A stretch of 64,000 bases of DNA, from assembly GCF_001522545.3 (NCBI RefSeq), contig NC_031770.1:105773468-105837467 (forward strand), in the 5' to 3' direction. The stretch comes from Parus major (Eukaryota; Chordata; Aves; Passeriformes; Paridae). A program made the position numbers and the translations under genes. The notes beneath the pieces are model-generated. The model saw nothing but the letters and a program-made list of their open reading frames with translations. It did no database searches and was not told where the DNA came from. Positions 14,901-28,870 of the stretch are shown here, piece after piece; position 1 is the stretch's first letter, and every line of letters starts with the position of its first letter.

Positions 14901-17900
14901 CCCACGTTGTAGCTGGTACATGATGAAAGAAAATAACTGATCTGGTCCACAGAAGTTCAGATTGAGCAAAGATCTGTCTAAAATGTACTTCTTTGGATTT
15001 AGATGGTTTTTCTACATTGTCTTGGTAGTAAGTACCTGACACCTGTAATCTGTACCATCATCCAACTGCTACCCTGTGTTTATTTTTTTCTTCTATGTTA
15101 ACGTAGCATGACCAGACACATTCAAAAATAGTCTCTTTATTCTTCTTTCTCAAAAGCATGGGAGTTTGTGCTAAGGACTCATCCACAATGGTGTGTGCCT
15201 CTTGTAACCCCTACAGTTCTCTGTTTCAGTAGTGGCACTTAAACATTTCCCAAACACAGCTCACTGCAGTGTTACACCAGGTTTGAAGCAGAGTCCAGGC
15301 AGCAGGAGGCCTCTTGGAGGAATGTTCATCCTACCTGGTCTTGCTGTGATGGTCCTTTCTGGGGCACCTCAGGTACCTCCTCTGTGCCATCTTCTTACAT
15401 GACCTGCTCAGGCTTCAGGACACAATTCACATCCCAGTACCTGATTTCCAAGCATCCATCCATTATCTAGCAGCAAATATAGGGTCATTGTTTCATGTCT
15501 GATTTTGAAAATCTGGCTGCAGCAGCAGGTTTCTGTGCATCACTGTACTAACATCTGGCTTTTTACTGGCTTGGCAGACCATCTGTATCATTAAGTAGAA
15601 CGAAACTATGCACTGATAGGGATGGAGATGATCCTGCATCAGTTTCCAAAAGGACAGTAGGGCTATTGGCAGATTAAATAGTTGAAGAAATTCTCCATCT
15701 CTCTTCCTTTTCAGGGAATAAAATTGAGGGGAAAGCAGAAAACAAACTAATGTGAGTGTAATTCCCAAATTTCAATCTTCTGTATATTATGGGTCATTAC
15801 CCGTTAATTTGCTAAATGGCAGTTTCCTATGAAAGAAAAGTTTTGTTTAGCTGTATAATGATGACAGATGATGTAATTAGTATCATCCCTGCATTGAGAA
15901 TGATAAAAGCATTTCTTTTGTGTGTCACTGCTTTTAGACAGTATAATATCAAAAATGATAACAGTGTGAAAATTGGACCAGTCGCCTTCGTACTGTGCAC
16001 ATAGAGTACCTCAGTAATATGATACAAGTAATGACAGGTACTTTGCCTTGTATTCATTTTCTCCACTCTCTAGCCTTTATATGACAGTGAAATTAAAGCA
16101 CAGCACTAAGCAGAGCAGACGTGCCTAAATGCAGACCCATCTGATAAGCCTGTAAACGGCCAGCGTCCCTTTACTATTCCTGGTTATGATAATTAAGCAA
16201 TTGCAAGCAGGGGTTTTGAGGGAGAACATTGAATCATTTTTCTGTTAAAGAAGTTGGGGGCTATTTTAATTTCAGGCCACATTTGTTGCTTGAATTAGTT
16301 TTAATTATATTCTGTATAAGTACTTGCCCCATATTCTGGTCTTGATAGTGGTAGATATTCTCATTTAAATATAAATAAATGCCAAACTTATTTAACATGG
16401 AAAAGTGACTGCTGTGACTGTGTAGTAACAATTTTCTCTTTGTTGCCATGGTTTGGATTTTTATATAAGCTTTGCAAATATAATAAACCTAATGGAGCTC
16501 TTCATCCAAGGAAATGGGTATATTCAAGAAAATAAATTACATTTTGCAAGCTAATGAGCTCTACTAATTGTGTTTATCCTTGTGAATTAATACAATTTAA
16601 GCAAATCTATCCCCCAAAATCAAGCATTTGATTGCATTTTAGCTGCGTGGAAATCAGAACATCCGGATCAAATCTGAGTTTACTGGATATCCAAGGGGTA
16701 GGGGGGAAGGTTAATTTTCAGTGACTTGTGCAGCTGGTGCTAGATACTAGTAAAGCAGGAAAAGTTAGATTTTGAAAGTTCTGAGTTTGGTTTGCTTTTT
16801 TTAATCCAACTACTTCCCACACAGACAGAATTCCCAACAAAGACTTGTGTGTAATAAATCCCATGTAACACAGCAGCAGGCATGTACAAGTCATGGTAAT
16901 TAGCCCACATGCCCACAGGACAGGATAAAGGAAGGCAGCAAAAGGGAATAACAGTTGTACTTTCTAAAAGACAGCTTGTCTTCATCCACTTCCCTCTCCC
17001 TCCCTTTTCTCACACTTCCCTTTGCCAACATTGGATTTTTTATTTTTTTATTTTTTTTTTCTTCTTCCTATAAACAGGTTTTCATTTCAGAGAGGCATTT
17101 TGGGAGATGTAGGACAGATTAGAAAACTCTCTATATATTCTGGCAGATTTTAGGTTATTCTCCCAGTTGGCTTCTTGGAAGGATGTCAGAGAGTAGAGCA
17201 AATGGTCAGTTTGAACTCTTGAAACTCTGCAAATAGCCCCAAAAACTCTCAAGCAAACTGTGTTGTTCAGCAGGAACAGGCAGGCAGGTGCTGGCCAGAA
17301 GTTTTATGCTTGAAGAGGGTGACAGCAGCTGTCAGCAATGGTCCTTATGGAAGCAGTTTAGCTCGCCACGTGTTGGGTTGCTGCCATTTTTAACACCGTG
17401 AGCAAATGCATGCCTGAGATGAAGTCTGAGCCTGGCTGACTGTACTTCCTTGGTCCCAACTGCTTTTTTATCCTGCCAGATCATTTTCAGCACTGATGCA
17501 GGAGTCCCAGCAGTTAACAACCGTCACAGATTCCTCAGATAGAGCTGGTGTGAGATCAGAGGTCTCCTGTTTCTCGGCAGCAGGCCCCTCTTCACTTAAA
17601 ACCGGGATTGGGAAGGAAAGACAGACTTCCTTTTTCAGCTTCTGAAAAATAGCATCTTAAAGATTGATAGCAGACACAAAACAGGCTCAGAAGTGAAGTT
17701 GTTGGTTTATTTATTGCAGATTTATTAAGACCCAGGCTGATCTTTCCTTGACTGCACTGAAAAAAGATACTTCTTCCATCTCTGGTATTCAAGTATTGAG
17801 AAGGGCTGTTATGACCTGTCGTCTAGAAGTTTTGGATTAATTGCATTTGTGTAGTGAGAAGAGCATAGCTCCTCAGCATTGATGTAATTGTGCTGTTATA

Positions 17901-19309
17901 AGGATTCTTAGAGTGACTTCTTGTGGATGAGTGACAAGCTTCACTCATAAGAGTGAAGCACCAATACGTTTGTTGATATAAAACTTGATTATGGATCAAG
18001 ATTATAGAAAATTTGATAGTAAACATAGCAGTGGCTTAACAAAATCTGGTGGCAAGATACACTTGATTATTGAGATTTTTCTGTATGAGATGACAGGGTC
18101 AGACAAAATTGTCAGGGAGACCCATTCCTTCAGTCATGAGCATCAGAAAGGACCCACTTGCATTCTAAACTCCTTTTTAGAGAGGAGTTTAGGTGCTGCT
18201 GGATCCAGCCTTAGGCCCAGCCTTATTACCAATAGTTTATGTCTTAAAGAATTATCTGTGTGCAACCAGTCCTTCATATCATGTAGCTAAGAATTCAAAG
18301 TTTAGCATGCTATTAATCACTTACCAAGAACCTCTTGTGGGAAGAAATCTTTCACTTTTGAGGAGTAACCTTGAGAGGTGTCCCTGCTCAAGGGGAGATC
18401 CTGGTGTGCAGCCTGCTGCCAGGCAGGGGAGCTCAGCAGGCCCTGGGCTTTCCACTATTTATGGAGCATGATAATTGACTCATAGTCATATTTGCATACC
18501 AACCACACATGTTAACTTCTCCCAAATTTTCCTTGAGTCAGACCTTGTTCAGCACTGTGGTTAGGTGGGTGCACTGCTCAAATTAGCCCTTGGCTGTTGT
18601 GTTGTTGTGTCCACTTCGAGCTGGATACAGCCACCATGACCAGACACATCCATGATGACCCCACTGGTGGTTTTCACTTGGAGAGAATTACGGGAAATAA
18701 AGGTCAGGGTGGGGGAAGAGGGGAAGCACAATGTCAGAGGAATAAAGAAGAATAATTGAGAATGATAGTATGAGCACACTGGAGTAATAACTTGGGGGTA
18801 AAAAAATATCAAGTAAAATAAATACTTGTGTAAGTCTTGATGCACAGAGCTATTCTGGATTCCATAGACTCCAGGCTCTTCAAGGAGGCCATAGTAATTT
18901 CAGGGATGCATGCAGATAGATACATAAGTATAGGGTCCCAAAGTACACATTAATGAAACCATTATCTTGTCAATGATACAGAGTGCAGAGCTATCTTTAG
19001 CAGAAGTTACTAAGATTTTTCATAAGAGAACATGGAATTTAGTGACATTTTTATTATTTGACATCACATCACTGTTGAAAAGTAAAGAGGAAGCCAGAAG
19101 AAAGATAAAGTACAAAAAGCTTTACATGAAAAATATTGTTCACCTCTCATGGAAACTATAGGCAGCTAGGAGAAAAGAATCTGGAGCTTTTTCAGTTCTT
19201 GGCATTGGAAGATTTTGATAGGAGCAGTTTAAAAGTTATCTGTTGCAGCAAAACTGCATCTTGGAAATGAGTATGAGTATGATGACATGATAGCTTTGGG
19301 CTGCTGACT

Positions 19310-19880
19310 TACTGCACAGACCCCTGCGTATCAGCGAGAGTTAAAATCAAAGTGGAACCTCTGTTTTGAACTTCCTTTTTCTGCAGCATTTGAGTCAGAT
19401 CTTCAGCGTTTCATGTCTCGCCGCGTGGGGTTGTAGAGGTCACTTCTCGGGCCCCATTGACCCCATGCAGATTTATTGTGGAATTGTTTCAGTGAAAACA
19501 GAGCTTTGAAGTGTCATGCAGGTTGCCTGGTAACTCCCACAAAGTGCTGACCACCCCAAGTCTGAGGGAAGAGATACCTGCACAGACCCGAGCTCTATTA
19601 AGGGTTATAAAGCTGGGAGAGGTTTGAATGATAGAAGGAGTTCTGGCAGGCTGCTAGCTCTCCCCATCTGGGAAAATGAGAATGTTTATTAATAAGAACC
19701 TTTGACATGAAATGCATGATACGTGCCCTCTGTGCTAGACCCATGATTAATAATATTAATTATGGGGAGTTCATTATAGTCTCATGGGGATGTGATATGT
19801 AATTCAGCCAGTGTTTCATTGTAAATTTGCATTAATGTCCACGTTAAGTACAGTAGCTATCTATAGCAATGCAGAAGGAG
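19310..19880. promoter_or_regulatory. Candidate intronic enhancer with a CpG cluster
   Basis: Two textures sit side by side. At 19320-19460 there are CpGs in an AT-rich intron (ctgcgtatcagcgag, ttcagcgtttcatgtctcgccgcgtgg, ttctcggg), with an AAATCAAAG TCF/LEF-like site near 19346. GGTCA at 19437 is paired with an inverted TGACC at about 19458. At 19735-19880 there is a run of homeodomain-type AT-rich motifs (gattaataatattaattatgg, ttcattatag, tttgcattaatg). This pattern resembles developmental conserved non-coding elements. The call is inference. Confidence 0.3.
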
Positions 19881-20849
19881 CTGCAGTCAGTATGTACAAT
19901 AACATAACCTCCTTATTAAATGATGGTAGACTTTTACTTCAAAGAATTATAGACCTATTAACATTTCTCCTACGTTAAATCTTTGCTGTGTTTGGCAGTG
20001 TAATAGCTGTTGTAACCTACCTCCTAGTGCTATTAAAACTTTCCTTGGTGGTGGTAGAAGCGTCCAGCTCCTTGCTGTGTTGAAAAAGGAACCAGATAAT
20101 TTTGAAATCCGGTTGGAAGTAGTCTTGATTGCAGTTTCATTAGCAATTAAAAGAGCATGTAGCCTAATGGTTTTTCCACCCTGGTCCAGAGAAATTATGC
20201 ACAGTGGGCAGCTCTTCAGTTGGTGTAAACCATCAGCGATGTAATGAAAGCAATGAACCTTCACTGATTTGTGCTGAGAATCTTGCCTGCTCCAAATTGT
20301 TCAAACATATGCCTTCCTATGGCTATGCTTTATTGTTAACTTGCTTAATAATGAAAAAATAGTTCTTGGAATTCCTTTTCCTTAGTTTGCCTTCTAGGAA
20401 TCCCTGGTGAAACTGCCACTATCTGGCCTCAGTTTCTTCTAAGCCACATGTACTCATTCACTTACCTTCATACAAATGACCTTTATATACAAACACAGTT
20501 TCTTTTTATCCTTAGGTAGCATCTCAGAAACCAGCAGGCACTCAAAGCCACTGCCTTCCTGTAGTGGTCCTGGGAATGGCTGGGAAGACCATAGCTCTAG
20601 TGGCCCCAAGTATGTATGCTTTTAAGCAGCTGGGGAAGCAGCTGGTGGCACTGTGGGAAGCATCATGCAGATGCCAGCAAGGCTGAAGGACAGTCTTCAT
20701 TAAAAGACTGTATATATGTTAAAATATATGAGTGTATAAATAAGGATCCAGTCAAACTAGAAAGAATAGAAAAGTACAAACTCAGGTATTGTTTTCTTTT
20801 GAAGGAAGCTGCAAAGATGATGAGTTAATTATTCTTATTTATTTGTTTG

Positions 20850-20925
20850 GATTGCAGTGGGTTTTAGAAATGCAATGCTAGAAAGGGCCTCCTGGGTTGT
20901 TGTGTCCCATCTTCTGCAGTCATGG
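20850..20925 (-). mobile_element. Possible very old CR1 3'-end fragment
   Basis: The stretch gaaatgcaatgctagaaagggcctcctgggttgttgtgtcccatcttctgcag has the spacing of the CR1 minus-strand start (GTTGGAAAGGACCTCTGGAGGTCATCTAGTCCAACCCCCTGC) but is strongly diverged. A repeat-library alignment would settle it. Confidence 0.3.
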
Positions 20926-22991
20926 ATAACCTTGTGGAAGCATTTCTTAGGAGAGTCCAAGGCACGTTCCATTACCTACCAGGGGCCACAGTGTCCTTCC
21001 TCTCTGAAATCTGTCACCCGTAGTCAAAGATGGAAATGCACAGCTGTACTGTGCCAGAGGAAGACAGGGAGAAAACTCCAGATCATCACCAGCAGCTTAG
21101 ATCCTCAAGAGTTTTCTGTTTGGGAACTTGTTCTGTTTTGTTGAGTTGCCCACCCAAACCAGAGAGTTGTAGATGAAACTGGCTCTGCAAGTGCCTGTCC
21201 TAGAGACTGGGTAGCAGCCCACAGCCATTTGGCACTGCAGGATGTAAGTCCAGATCCAGCACCTGTTGGGCACTAAACACTTTTCTTAGAATACACACAG
21301 CTGACCAGCTCTTGGGGAAAAGTCAGCAGCTGCTGGGCAGCAGTGGTTAAATATAGGAAATTGAGAATGCCACACCCAACTGGAAAAGAAAAGAGGGAGA
21401 CAGAACCAAGCAGCCCTGAAAATTCTTATTGGTGAGGAGGGCCCTGCAATGATCATGAATTGGAGGCATTTACACCCTCTATTTTCTGTCTTGTCTGTGT
21501 CTGCACCTACACTCACACACTACATCAGCCTCAGATAATGCCCAAGATAGTTTGGCGCTGACTGTATTAATGAGTGTCATTTCTGAAATGTTTTGGAGGA
21601 GCATGTGAGAGCCTTGTCTCTCGCTGCGAATCACATAGAGTTGCTGAGATATGTTGTCCTTAATTTGACTTGATTCTGTGAAGCACTTTTAATAGCAAAA
21701 ATGCTGTGAAAAGCTTAAATATGAAGCTATACAGATTTAGCACAGATGGAGTTTGAAAAGGACATTCAACCTCCTCTAATCTTCAACTGAGATCAGCAAG
21801 TAAAGCATAAGGAAGGACAACCTGAAAGATAATATTTTTCATTGTGATAATCTGCAGTACTTTAATTTCACTGAGGCGTTTACATGGTCCCTTATTGAAG
21901 AGTCTGAGTGTTCCTTTTGCTTTAGCTGAAGGACTGTTAAAAAGAAGCAGAAAAGCAAACCTCTTCACTTAGCCAACCTTCAAGGTGGTGCCAGATATCC
22001 TCACAGAGAAGGACAACAGTGTGAAGTCAAGGAGACTTAGCTGCAGATTGGAAGATTATCCCTATTTTTCAGCAGGTAAGAAGAACAGGGAGAAACACTC
22101 CTGTTTTGCTTTATTCACCTGCTGGACATGTATGCAGGAGAGAGGCTCAGGACACACAAGTATCCACAGCCCGTGGCCCTGGTGTCCCTCTCCGTTCCAG
22201 GAGGACATCTGGCCAGCACACACACCTCTCCTCCCACCCCTTCTCCTTCACACTGGGTTGCAAGCAGCTCAAGCTGGCTGAGCCTGTCGTGGTGATGATA
22301 TCATGCAGCTAAATTAATTCCAAAGCTGGTCATGCTTGGAATTAGTTAGACAGGAGACAAAAAAGGAAGCTGAGAAAGAGGGGAAAATGGACTAGATGTG
22401 AAACACTCTGCAAGGATAGGAGGTAGTGGGTGTGGGCCTAAAGGTGCCTTAGGGGTCAGTTTAACACAGAGGGTCTGAGGTGACAGGAGCTCAGCAAACT
22501 GCATGGATCCCTTGTCTCCATACAGGGTTTCACTAACTGCCTCTTGGCCATTCAGCCCTCCAGAGCTCAAAATAAGTGTTCCTTTCCATTTCAAGGGAAC
22601 GCTTAGATGGACATAAAGATTCCTTATCTTAATATACAGCAACCATCTCACTTTACCTCATTCCCTGACTTGACCTTGCTGTGGAGCATAACCCAGGCCC
22701 AGGAATGAGCAGTGCTGAGCAAGCATCATGTTCATCATTCACAACCTCAGCATCTGCTACAAGTTTGGGCCAATGAATCACAAATGTTGGGAGGAATGGC
22801 CCACCTTCTGCTGCATGTCCAGACAGCAGTTCCCACAGTGGGCATCTGATCCTTGACTGAACCTCAAGGCACTGCCATATGCAAATAGTAGTAATCTCTG
22901 GTTTGTTGTTCCTCCAAAGGCAGATGCACCTGCATGTGTCTGTCTGCTTGGAAGCTTAAATAAACCCAGTTGAGGTTTGTTTGCTTTTGCA

Positions 22992-23028
22992 AGCTTGATT
23001 CATCAGCTTGATTCATCAGCTTGATTTT
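22992..23028. repeat. Triple 13-14 base direct repeat
   Basis: AGCTTGATTCATC occurs twice in tandem and is followed by a partial third copy (agcttgattttc). It is probably a recent slippage product in unique intron sequence. Confidence 0.9.
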
Positions 23029-23261
23029 CAGAATGTGTAAAATACTTCCTCAGAATGTTTTTTTCTGTCTTTCTCCTAAATTTGCCTTATAGAAGACTTC
23101 TTATAAATACATAATTTTTAGTCTTCTGATACCTTGGATGCTCCAAAATGCTAGATGAGTTGGCTTCTAACTCTGATATTTGAGGGGTTTTTCATTGTTT
23201 CCAGCATAACAATCTCAGACACCCCATGAACAATGGAAAAAAGACTTCTATTACAATTTTA

Positions 23262-23366
23262 TGGCACATGGTGTAACTCTTGGGGATAGTCCTGCGCAAA
23301 ACAGGGAGTTGGACTTAATAATCCTTCTGGGTCCCTTCCAACACAGCATATTCTGTGATTCTGTGA
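23262..23366 (+). mobile_element. CR1 LINE 3'-end fragment
   Basis: The sequence runs as the CR1 sense 3' end: GGCACATGGTGTAACTCTTG, then GGGAGTTGGACTTAATAATC, then GGGTCCCTTCCAACACAGC, and it ends with ATTCTGTGATTCTGTG, two copies of the CR1 terminal octamer (about 23350-23365). It is 5'-truncated to about 100 bases. Confidence 0.92.
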
Positions 23367-24196
23367 ACTTTATATGTTGAGCCAGGTATAAGGAAAGGAA
23401 AGAAGACCTCAGTAAACCATGGTATTTTAGCAGCTTTTATATAAAGCCACTCAGACAAACTTCTATATAATAATCCCTAGCAGGGACATCAGAATTGCAG
23501 CCTCTACCTACTTTTGCACGTTTCCTGCAAGTTACCTTGATTATTTTGTACAGCTCTCTTTTATACTGTTTTTGCATTATTTTTTGCTTACATACAAATA
23601 ATTTGCAGATAGTATTTATAACATGAGAAGAGAAAATAAAAAGTGGCTGCACCAAGCAGTCTGTGAATTATGAGTGCCTCTTTGGTCCTGCAGCCAAAAA
23701 TAGTGCTTTTCACTAAAGTTGGTGGACTATATCCTTCCTAAATTGTGGTGCCTGATCAAAAGCATTTGCAGAGCCAGGACCCACACTGTTACACAAGACT
23801 ACAACTACTTCAGCTACAGCAGGGAAAATTATGATTAGGTCCTTGAATCTGTTTCTAAGTGCTGGTCCTAGCTTTTCCAGATACACAATTAGCTCTTGAG
23901 TGGCTTAACGACTGGTCTCCATCTATCATCAGCGGACAAAAGCATTGCTACAGGACTGGCCATCTTCTCTGTTGATTGGACAGCAAATTTTTGCACCTAG
24001 CCTGGGATAGAGATGTGTCATTTGGCATGCTAAGCTACAAGCCTGGTACTTCTGGCAGACTGCCTTGCAGATCTCAGTTTTCTCACCTTATCCATAGTTA
24101 AGGGGAAGAGGTGCTTTATGGTTAGTTTAGGTTTCAAGTTCTTCTTTCAAAATGCAGGACTTGGGCTTCTGTACTTCTATTAGAAATTATTTGAAC

Positions 24197-24246
24197 AGTT
24201 CAAAGGTCCCTTCAAACCTAAATTATTCTGCAATTCTATGAATCTA
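24197..24246 (+). mobile_element. CR1 LINE terminal fragment
   Basis: AAAGGTCCCTTCAAACCTAA followed by attattctgcaattctatgaatct matches the CR1 terminal segment and octamer tail (consensus GGTCCCTTCCAACCTAAACTATTCTATGATTCTATG). Only about 50 bases survive, and divergence is moderate. Confidence 0.8.
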
Positions 24247-27200
24247 AATTTTTGAAGAGTTCCTTAAAAATAAAATTAGGTGGGGAAAAGCATAACTTTC
24301 AACTAGTCACAGAGCTAGTTTAAATCTCTTCTTTGAAAGTTTCCCTTCGGCTGCTCTCTGAATTGTGCAGTTTTCCCTCCAGGACCCATTTGCTTTCTCT
24401 AGGCAGATCAGGTTCTTAGAGATTAAAAAAATGATGGGAACATGGGGGGTGGGTGTACTGATGCCCAGGACACAAATCTAATAGACACTGCCTTCCTGTG
24501 TCAGTCAGTACTACCTGGATCTTTTGGGTTAATTATAAGCCACTAATTAACTAAGAATGTATGTGATGGGTCCCTGGTACAGACATCCAGTTGGAACTGA
24601 ACAGGGTTCATCCTATTTCTTAAAATCATGTACTGATCGAGAGAGGGTGTCTGAGTGTAAATGGTCTCTTGGGAATGATCCCTGTCCTGTTAGGAGAATG
24701 TTATTTGGCCCAGACCAAAAACACATGACAGAGACACATGGCAGAGACAACTGAGTTCTAGTGCAGAGGAGTGTTCCCTGGCAAAATTGAAATTACTAAT
24801 ACCAGATGTATCTTCAGGGAACCCAAGCTTACAAACACATATTCATGAGTTCCAAGTAAAGGCACGGTCTTCACTCTTCTTTGGGGATGCTTTTGTGGGT
24901 TGTTTCATCCATTTGTGTGGTGGTTTTTTGTTTTTCTCCCATATTCACTCTTAAAATGGTTTGTTTTTTGTTCTGTTGCAAATTTTGGCCCTGTATTTCA
25001 TAAGGTCCTATGATGCTTTCCATCAAATCTTCCTAATTCATTAGGAATAGGAATGACAGCATGCTGTTCCTTCAGCCCACATACGGACATCATCAGATGG
25101 ACAACATCCTCTGTAATACCATCTGCCAGTAGAGAAGCTGAACTTTTAACTTCCAATCCTGGCTCTTTGCCCAAATTAAATAATCAAGTGTAGACTGACC
25201 ACCATGGTTTCTGTGAATCAACTGCTGGAGGGAGGCAGGAGAGACTTAGCTTATTTTATTTTTACAGACTTTGTACTGTACAAAATTTTATATACTTTAA
25301 CATCAAGTTTTTGTAGTCCTTTTCCATAAAATAAAGCCAGTTTTAATACAACTCTCACTTGTTGCATCCTTACTGGGGCATTGGTTTTGGGCTGTTCATC
25401 ACAGACGCTGTCCCATGGCTTTGTTTTTATGGGGCATCTAGTAAACTGTCACTGTGTTTGCAGAATATATTGCATTTGAGGGTGGTATGAAATAGTGGAT
25501 TTTGGGGTTCGTTTCAGCCAGGGCTCTCCAACCATTCCTCCTGCATAGCTTCAAGCACAGCAGAAGCAGGCAGTCAAACATTACAATGGCATGTTATTTC
25601 ATGTAGGGTTTGGTTTTTTTTCCTGCTTTCGAAACCAAAGAACCTCTGCCAGCAGTGGGAATTGATCAAACTGTAACATTTGTGTGCGACACCCTAATAG
25701 ATGCTATAATGCTGTTAGCCTGGCTTACAACATGGCAGCTAGACAGGCATATTAGCTGCATCCTTTTACATGCAGACCTTGCTGTTAAATCGTGTTTGGC
25801 TAATCTTCCCCTAGGGGAAATTGGATTTCAGCCCCTCTCCCAACCTCAAACCCCACTGTAAGATACAAAATTGGTTTTTAGAAGTCTCTTTTTCTCTTAG
25901 GCACTTTAATTGGCATAAGGTAGTTGCTCTTATAGAGAGACTATCGATTAGCATTTTTACTTTGCTATACGTTAAAACACACCACTTTCAAAAGGGTTTC
26001 CTGAGCTACCAAGGCAATAAACCTCGTGATAAAAGGCCAGAATGAGGACTGACTTGGCTCACTTACTCCTGCTGGTCTCGTTGGGATTTTTTTGTTGGTT
26101 TGTTTTTAAAACTGGCAAATGTCTGAAGCTGTTTTTCATCAGCCTTCTCAGCATTCCTTGAATGAAACCCAAGCTGGACATGGGAGTTGGTATCAAGTGC
26201 ACAGCCAGATTTGCCTCTGGGGTTGAGGGACCCAGAGTTCCAGGTAGCTTTGTCCAGTGCAGCATGTTCTTCAGTGAACATTTCCTCAGGGAAAAAAAAA
26301 AGGCACAGTCTGGGCTTAGTCCTCCCCTCCTTCCCCAGCTTTGGAGTTGCTGACAGTTCTGTGGCACCAACCCTGAGGAAGTGGGACTAAGTCATTAGAG
26401 AAAATAGATTGAAGAGATTTTTTCCCCAAGAAAATACACGTATCTTAGCATCTCATTTGATTTTTCCAGCATACTTCATTAGACTTCCTAAAAAGTCTTT
26501 AATGCATTATGATACCTTTGAAAAATGCCTCTTTTAGTCCTCAACACCTGTTTTCAGCATAAGCAGACTGATGACCACTCTCAGGGCTTTGTTCCTTTGG
26601 GCTTTCTTTGTTTCCAGAAATTAAATAAGTTAAATTTTAAATGTGAAGGTCCCTCAAGTTTAGTCTGTCTCACTTCTGTGTCAGACTCAGTTTTCTATTA
26701 GTTAATGAGTTACTGACAGCGTGAAGTCAGGAAGTTACAGGCATTCTAGCTGCAGAACATGTCCTGAATGCCTCATTTTTTTAATTTATCTTTTGTCTCC
26801 TTCCGCCTGTCATATACTTAAAGCAAAAACAACACTTGGACTCTGTTTGCCATCACCAGTGAAAGTAAAATTTAAATACATAGATGGCAACACTATGTGT
26901 TTGGAAACTTGTTTATTCCGTAAAGCAAATACTCATGTTGCCAGAGCTTTGTAGCAGTAGAGTACATGAGTACTCAAGAGCAAAAAATGTTGAGTGAAAA
27001 CAATTTGGCAGTCCCAGTCCAATCTCATTACATTACTTATCATCAAAATCCAGGTCTTGGAGGCAAAATAATTTTGACCTAAGACAAAGCATTTGTGTAT
27101 TTACTCTGTGATTTCTTTCATAGAAGCCGTTGTAGGGGTACATTGCTTTGCCTGGACCTTGTGTTTAATGGTACTTTGCATCCGTCTATGCCACTGAGAC

Positions 27201-28825
27201 AGATTTAATTTTGGAGTGTTTCAGAAGCGCCTTTTTACCAATCAGACATTAGCTGTGCAAAATCACCATGAACTACTTTGCTTTCTCAGCATGGCTCAGC
27301 TTTATCCTCAGTCAATAGACATCTTATCAATCCTTGTTCAAAGACATTTTCTTGCTTCCCCTGGGCTAGTGCTAGTGATAGATAAAAAGTCTGCAAGCTT
27401 GGGTTGTGATTTGTTAGTCCCAAGTTATTTGAGGCAAATGGATAATAAACAAATTTTAAAAGTCCACCCAGTTCATTAAAACTTGAAGCAGTCATTTGAA
27501 AGTATGGTGGGGTTTCTGAGGGCTCTCAGCTTCACAGCATGGCCCGTGATGATGCATGTGCAAACCAAAATGTAATATAAAGTACACTTCTTTCATCTTC
27601 ACAAAGAGGTTTTATCATACAGCCTTAAAGACCTTTAGATCTTTTTACATCTGAAAGGAAGAGCCAACATATCTTGGAATTTCTCAGTGTAGATTCAGAA
27701 CCCCTTTAGTGACTATTCCTTTGAATCTCTGGGTTAACTCTCATTTTTGTTTTCTATTAAAGTTTCTTCTTTTATTACCTTTGTACTTATGAAGGTCATT
27801 AGAGGATTATCCCTAAACTTCAGAATGTGAGCAATTTCTGACAGCTCCTGCTATTTCCCTTCCTATAGTTAACTTGACTTTTCACTTGAACCAAAAAAAA
27901 TAATTCTTATCATTGCTTTATCTTGATTCTAAAAATTTCCCTGAAGAACATCTTCAGTTTTCTTTAGTGTCAGTGTGACAGTCTTCCACCTCATACCAGA
28001 CAAATTAAAGGTTTAATAAGAACAGGTTTTCCTTGTTAAAATAAAGAACATTCTATGTCTGTGAATTAAGACTGTGGTTTTAGAAGTAAATCCATTGGTA
28101 CTTCTATAGCAATTAGTTGTTATTAGAAAAATCACTGCATTTTTCATAGATTGGTCTATGGGTACATGGGTAAACATAAACAAAGCTTCTTTTTAAATGA
28201 AGATAAATATAAAATGGTCTGCAATTAAAATATACTCTGTGAAAAACTAATTGTAATCTGTACGTGTGCCCAAATAGATTTCTCTCTCTATCCAGTAAGA
28301 TTTCAAGACAGCCATTAGTCTAAAATAAACAGCCATTTCCAACTGGGAAAATTACTAAGAACTTCAGAGAAGGCTGGGCCATCTGAGGATGCTCCAGTAT
28401 GAGAAGGCAAATGTGAAAGCATTTAAAAAGCAAAGAGCTTTTCTCTTGAAGGCCAGCATGCAAAGAACTGGAGGGAAATGAACATGTATCAGCACCAGTA
28501 CGAGTGTCTATTGTCAGAATGCAGTGACAGGAAAAGTGCAGGTAAATGGTGAAATGTGGTATATCTGCCATCTGGTTTAGTCCATCCACTTCCTAGAAAT
28601 CCAAGTATACTGTCATGGAGAAATATTGCTGCTGATGCTGCAATTATGTTAGCCATTACTTTGGTTGAAAAGCTCTACAGGCAAATCTGTCTGATGTTAC
28701 CAGACCTGAATTCCTGTTGTAGGGCCTGGATTATAATATTTCCCCAACCTGACAAACATTCCTGAAGCAGCAGAGGGGTGCTAGAATATTTGCTGACTTA
28801 ATCTGAAGAATTTTGACTGTGGATT

Positions 28826-28870
28826 TCTCATCCTCATCCTCCTTGTCCTTCTTGTCCTCCTTCCCTGCCA
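28826..28870. repeat. Pyrimidine-rich imperfect repeat
   Basis: Units of the form TCCTCATCC, TCCTTGTCC and TTCTTGTCC repeat without purine runs, giving a pyrimidine-rich (CT-biased) tract of about 45 bases. It is low-complexity sequence with no evident function. Confidence 0.8.

Larger units (their letters stand above)
9976..19300. other. Intron block with microsatellites, no gene
   Basis: This is unique AT-rich intron apart from the (ATCC)n and (AAT)n tracts listed separately, a short tandem of gtttaatatctgttttcag-like units at about 11131-11190, and a T-rich tract at 17037-17065. A few CpG-bearing spots stand out: cccacagcggggcgggc at about 11889, gtgcggtgtcccgc at about 14326 and a CACGTG E-box near 17367. 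Open frames here are short, and I recognise none. Confidence 0.5.

Noticed and set aside
25250..25370. 3'UTR-like end with ATAAAATAAAGCC polyadenylation-type signal
   Set aside because: No coding or spliced sequence leads into it, and AATAAA is common by chance in AT-rich introns.
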